From Schistosoma haematobium (lineage: Eukaryota > Platyhelminthes > Trematoda > Strigeidida > Schistosomatidae): a DNA stretch of 64,000 nt. Location: the NCBI RefSeq assembly GCF_000699445.3, contig NC_067196.1:47719364-47783363 (forward strand). Direction: 5' to 3'. Under the pieces are notes generated by a model. The model did not search any database and had not been told where the DNA came from. It saw only the letters and a list, made by a program, of their open reading frames with translations. The position numbers and the translations under genes are program-made. Positions 61,001 through 64,000 of the stretch are shown one piece after another (position 1 is the first letter of the stretch; the number at the start of each line of letters is the position of its first letter).

Positions 61001-63814
61001 AATATCAGAGTTTGATCGTAGTTCTTTTAATGATTTAAAGTGCTGAGAAGTTAATATGCTTCTCTGCTTCGGGCCAACACTATGAAATTGGTGTGCTATA
61101 TCCACTAGTTTAGCTTTACACCAGCTTTGATTATTTGAAGACGTAGGGGTTAGAGTACTCAGTTGATCATATAGATTTTCAAACTGGGCATTTATTTCCA
61201 ATTCAGACATTTGCGTTATAGGGACGGAGAAATTAAAACCAAGAGAAAGGGCTTCCTTTTCATTAGCAGATAATACAATGGAGGATAAATTAGTGACATA
61301 CTTTTCAGGATTTACTGGGAATAAATTAACTTGATTAGTAATAATACAAGATTTTTCGAGCTTATTACTAATCCTTTCCTTTGTTTTCGAAATGACATTA
61401 CTGCAAAAGTTGGTGAATTTAATATGGCACATACTATCAAAAGGTTAGATGAACTTGTCAACCTTAAATGTAAAATTGTATCGGAACGCGTGAAACTGAA
61501 CTTCTACAAATCTTGTTTGATGAGTCACATATTCCCAAATCAACTATACAAGAATTTACGTTCAAGTAAATTACAACCAAATATTTCAAATCTTATTCGA
61601 TTGTCGAAATCATATATAGATAAGTGCCAAGACAAACTGATCAATTTAATTGAATTACACACTCAAGCATTGCCTATATTAAATGAAATATCTATAGTCT
61701 GCCATATTAAATTCACCAACTTTTGCAGTAATGTCATTTCGAAAACAAAGGAAAGGATTAGTAATAAGCTCGAAAAATAAAATGACCGGAGATATTTCAT
61801 GAACCTGATCGAGGTGAATATATACTTGTAAATATTTTGAGATGCTACCATGGATGAACTTTTTCTTGAAGTTGGGAGGACAGACTCTTTGGATTCCAGT
61901 CAAAAGTTATTACACCACAATGAACATAAAAATCACAGCTTCAGATAATTTTCGTGACTGAAAACGCATCAAATTTGGTTAATCAACTGGAAAGAAGCTT
62001 TATTCAAATACTGCTGATCAATGACCAATGAACAAATGTTTTCGTGGGTATTGGTAATAGGCCTGAAGTAAAATAGTGGTATTGAAGAGTATCGATCGAA
62101 CTTCAATTCATCATCAACTACGATTCAAACTAGAGAAAGAGATTATTTGATTTAATTCACATTCACCTTGTGAAACGGTGCTACACTCATATAGTTGTTA
62201 CAATGAAAATTCGTTGTATGGTGGTTCAACTTGATTATCATTGATTGTTTATCTAATTTGGTGGAACTATTGAAATACTAACGGCTTTATTCAGATTCGT
62301 GGATAAGTTCATGGATATGTAGAAAATGACTAATTTTCTACTTTCTATGTAAGTCAGCCTGTACTAGCATAGAGCAAATCTGAGTGAATCATATGGTCTA
62401 TTCTTGATTATTATTATTATTATCATTACTATTATGGTAAAGCTCTAATCATAATCACAATGTATCTCCATTGGCACAGCTAGGATGATACTATTTTTTT
62501 CTACAAATTAATGAGGCTCCCAATAACACGAAGACATTTTAAGTAAGATGAAATTGTCCGGACTATTGAGAAAAATGATGCAATGCACGCAGGAATAAAA
62601 TGAAATGCCAATCTTCAACGAGAATACATATCATTTATCGTTAGTTTGGAAGACATGAAAGGTAGACATAAGAACTATTATACAGAACCGATTTTGCGAT
62701 TACGTTATGATGTCAGATAAAATGTGCTATAGCCACTGAGTAGCACATCTGGACTTTATAATAATTTCTTTAAAATAATTCTCGATTTTATCTTTAATGC
62801 ACATAAAAAACACTTCCACATTACTAAATTTCATGATTAGTTTTATACCAATCATTCATATTAATATAAATAAAAATTGATTTATTCTGGAGAAATGTTG
62901 ATTATTTGTTATACAAAACAATGTCACTACTTAAATTGTTGGCTGGTAGTTATACTAATGTATAATAGTTTCTGTGATATTTTATGCAAGTCGTAACTTC
63001 AACTAGATCTTCACAAACTGAATTCACTTTCCATTCTTATAAACACATCATTAATTTATTGATGGTTTCATATGAAGGAAAGTATAGCTATTGAAGTACA
63101 ACAATTTTATTCACACTCAATACAAAATCATTAATCTTATTCAGGACATGGTCTACTTACGCCTGTTTCTCCTCGTGGAGGAGTAAAGGCCGCCCACCAG
63201 CACTCTCCAACCAGGTGGGTTGAACTATTTTGAATAATAACGGTTCAAATAATTAACTGGAGTTATGAGCTGTAGAATTTTTACTTTAAACAATTTCAGA
63301 TAGAATATATATCTTATGACATTGAAGCATCATTATTAGTGATGAACAAAGCGGGACAAAGAAATCATTATGCAATGGATTGTTTGATAATCGAAACGTC
63401 AAATAAGGTTAAATGTAGAATTAGTTCCAAAATCAAGAGTTTCAAAAGCTGTCAACAAATCACTATGTAGTATTGATCAATTTTTTCTGTAGTATAAGTA
63501 ATTAGATTTGTTACATATTTACTATCAAGTGTTTAGAAAAGTAGTGATGAATTGGGGAAACAAGTTAATTACCATCATGAAATATTTTTAAAAAAAGCCA
63601 AAAGTCGGAAGTTGTGTTATTAATAAAACGGCTTGTAACTAGAAGGAATGCAATTATTTTGTAACTATGATTCTACATTGTTACCAAATACAAATACAGG
63701 CTAATATTATAAAATGAACATTGTACGTTATTATATCAAAGTAGATTACTTACCATTCATAATTATTTCGGAATAAATATAAAATAAACTTAAAATAAGC
63801 AAAAGATAAGACAT
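52090..63814 (-). CDS. Candidate micro-exon-type gene C (split over about 12 kb)
   Basis: Minus-strand exons proposed from acceptor/donor signals: 63754-63814 (61 nt, signal peptide), 57308-57318 (11), 56360-56368 (9, NNF), 55016-55024 (9, GSP), 54669-54677 (9, SDS), possibly 53828-53848 (21, NCGDWDL), 52921-52977 (57), possibly 52090-52115 (26). Donors are GTAAGT or GTGAGT. The frame holds through all of them: 61+11 nt restores phase 0, and every later exon is open in phase 0. Most exons are multiples of three, as in schistosome MEGs, whose products are secreted and varied by exon skipping. The large first intron holds the Penelope-like element and its flanking repeats. Individual 9-nt exons could be chance; the set and its parallel in locus A are the argument. 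Confidence 0.5.
52921..52977 (-). CDS. Candidate 57-nt exon of gene C
   Basis: Acceptor catttttgttcag and donor CTT|GTGAGTATGG enclose 57 nt open in phase 0: VFTDDYSRYRLKKQLADYL. Same length, phase and YL terminus as 28526-28582. A basic amphipathic peptide by inspection. This is the best internal exon of the locus. Confidence 0.65.
54509..54963 (+). repeat. Dispersed direct repeat, copy 2
   Basis: Partner of 597-1054. It contains the minus-strand micro-exon 54669-54677 and intronic flanks of candidate gene C. Confidence 0.8.
56740..57060 (+). pseudogene. RTE fragment: endonuclease joined to RT by deletion
   Basis: The plus strand reads CQFYERLQ, then DLTILMGDVNAKVGMDNFGY and DDIVRRHGLN (RTE endonuclease: QFYERLQSF, DLTILMGDLNAKVGIDNTGY). 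Within a few bases it continues IEQSFE-stop-NSSLNIGLLDSVDRRTLWNL (RT: VEQSVEWNSSLYINF...FDSVDRRTLWKL). The stretch between endonuclease and RT palm is deleted. Stops present; ancient fragment in an intron of candidate gene C. Confidence 0.8.
57308..57318 (-). CDS. Candidate 11-nt exon 2 of gene C
   Basis: TGGAAGGTGGT lies between a ctttcaaatatag acceptor and GTAAGTTATT. Added to exon 1 it completes codons for V-E-G-G and restores phase 0. The locus A counterpart at 30784-30803 starts TGGAAAGT and is 9 nt longer. Confidence 0.45.
57525..58291 (+). repeat. Long direct repeat flanking the Penelope-like element, left copy
   Basis: Starts aataaaatgaccggagatat and matches 61776-62674 in the same orientation at high identity. 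The right copy has about 130 extra bases containing an ATT microsatellite. The left edge corresponds to the exact end of the PLE segment on the other side. No coding potential. Confidence 0.9.
58292..59322 (-). other. 3' region of Penelope-like insertion
   Basis: Lies between the left direct repeat and the PLE stop codon. 58360-58385 is a 10-bp stem hairpin (cacacaaatc/gatttgtgtg). 58388-58550 is an unusually GC-rich block that may be a separate short element. The rest is AT-rich. It could be the PLE 3' UTR plus a nested insertion. Confidence 0.5.
59323..60030 (-). pseudogene. Penelope-like element: linker and GIY-YIG endonuclease
   Basis: 235 codons. RGLIRCLFNRLDRIC and ENGYPLKFI mark the segment after the RT; LPFRGDSNSLLLKQRLK follows at 70-86. 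A Cys-rich knuckle (C119, C124, C130, C132) precedes the GIY-YIG nuclease, with YIG at 136-138, R148/H151, the catalytic-type E210 in RFIEALAIRKFKPP and a terminal hydrophobic tail. PLE endonucleases nick the target for TPRT. The GIY part is replaced by VYQFKC, as is common in PLEs. The frame itself looks intact; it is separated from the RT by two frameshifts. Confidence 0.93.
60031..61432 (-). pseudogene. Penelope-like element reverse transcriptase, frameshifted
   Basis: 408-codon frame (61432-60206) with DIVLLKPDKG at 143-152, YGLPKIHKP at 225-233, SFDVNSLFTNVPL at 293-305, GVAMGSPLGPLLAD at 355-368 and the catalytic YVDD at 391-394. The frame shifts after EKK (near 60225) and again near 60160; between these, LLNKLNTLQNHISLSCEEE and then LPFLDILLSRREDGSVKRSI and FRKPTWTGQY are readable. 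PLE RTs are related to telomerase. All RT motifs are present, so the copy is fairly young, but the shifts inactivate it. The N-terminus is missing here and found inverted at 61424-61778. Confidence 0.93.
61424..61779 (+). pseudogene. Inverted 5' segment of the Penelope-like element
   Basis: The plus strand reads MAHTIKRLDELVNLKCKIVS, RVKLNFYKSCLMSHIFPNQL and on to CHIKFTNFCSNVISKTKERI SNKLEK-type sequence (the last part also opens the minus-strand RT frame). It is the N-terminal PLE domain in opposite orientation. 61702-61778 is a perfect 77-bp reverse complement of 61351-61427. The distal end abuts the flanking repeat (aataaaatgacc). This is the layout expected of a 5' inversion by twin priming. 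Confidence 0.87.
61776..62674 (+). repeat. Long direct repeat flanking the Penelope-like element, right copy
   Basis: Partner of 57525-58291; see that entry. Contains an insertion of about 130 bp (about 62305-62440) with an ATT-rich microsatellite. Confidence 0.9.
62675..63159. other. AT-rich DNA, nothing recognised
   Basis: Part of the presumed first intron of candidate gene C; no repeat partner or coding signal seen. Confidence 0.45.
63160..63232 (-). mobile_element. 3'-terminal scrap of an RTE-like element
   Basis: In minus sense, ggttggagagtgctggtggg followed by cggcctttactcctccacga and gtaagtag matches the RTE 3' end (ggttggatggcgaatgctgg, gaggcctatgttctttcacg, taagtaag). It is a short, severely 5'-truncated insertion of a related subfamily. 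Confidence 0.65.
63754..63814 (-). CDS. Candidate first exon of gene C: signal peptide plus splice donor
   Basis: ATG at 63814-63812 encodes MSYLLLILSLFYIYSEIIMN and ends in phase 1 at a perfect GTAAGTAATC donor. Length (61 nt), phase and the position of the SEI motif before the donor match the first exon at 31644-31704 (SSEITFD). The strongly hydrophobic core fits secretion. The promoter is less clear; an AT-rich cataaatac lies about 75 nt upstream. Confidence 0.58.
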
Positions 63815-64000
63815 TTACAATGAACCCGATGTATATTGAAAGTGAAAAATGTAAAACGTCTATTCATACTATTTCAGAGTATTTATGTGAATCACAGAAA
63901 TGTTGACATTTACATTAATCGTGTTCAAAACTATGTTTAAGTATTTTCATACTTCACGTGATATTCACGATTGTACCGAACCAAAATATGACTGACACAG

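Noticed and set aside
1..64000. CRISPR arrays, rRNA genes, hammerhead-ribozyme satellite units
   Set aside because: Searched by eye for regular short repeats, rRNA cores and the ctgatgag/cgaaac hammerhead core; none found.

Overview
The window reads as a stretch of blood-fluke (Schistosoma-like flatworm) nuclear genome. It is AT-rich, almost every long open frame is a dead retroelement, and the element families are those typical of schistosomes: RTE-clade (SR2/SjR2-like) and CR1-clade non-LTR retrotransposons, Penelope-like elements (PLE), a MULE-type DNA transposon, and tRNA-like short repeats. No bacterial-style operons, rRNA genes, CRISPR arrays or functional tRNA genes were seen. The species call is inferred from these families, not proven.

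Layout. 0.6-25.3 kb is a knot of inverted duplications. An outer pair of near-identical arms (about 1091-3767 and 22594-25270) carries the same dead RTE. Inside it lies a second pair (7263-9990 and 11671-14398, 1.68 kb spacer) with a different axis. Segments of this region recur inverted at 39-43 kb (14757-15172 with 39038-39478, 19327-22281 with 40958-43107, 24978-25745 with 40245-40957). 26-33 kb holds tRNA-like repeats, a fold-back element and a candidate micro-exon-type gene on the minus strand. 33.7-37.2 kb is a decayed CR1 element with an internal RT deletion. 37.9-38.8 kb is a MULE transposase remnant. 43.3-52 kb is mostly featureless AT-rich DNA with small RTE scraps. 52-64 kb holds a second, better candidate micro-exon-type gene on the minus strand; a Penelope-like element with a GIY-YIG endonuclease and an inverted 5' end sits in its presumed first intron.

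The most interesting signal is not in the long ORFs. Two minus-strand loci show a 61-nt signal-peptide first exon followed by a perfect splice donor, then tiny AG...GTRAGT-bounded exons of 9, 11 or 20 nt, and a 57-nt exon that encodes 19 residues ending in YL in both loci. This is the architecture of schistosome micro-exon genes (MEGs), secreted and alternatively spliced proteins. The assignment is mine, by eye, and needs transcript evidence. A second notable signal is a SINE-like retroposon of about 125-136 bp made only of the RTE 5' untranslated region. One copy has a perfect 12-bp target-site duplication and its empty site is preserved in a paralogous segment of the same window.
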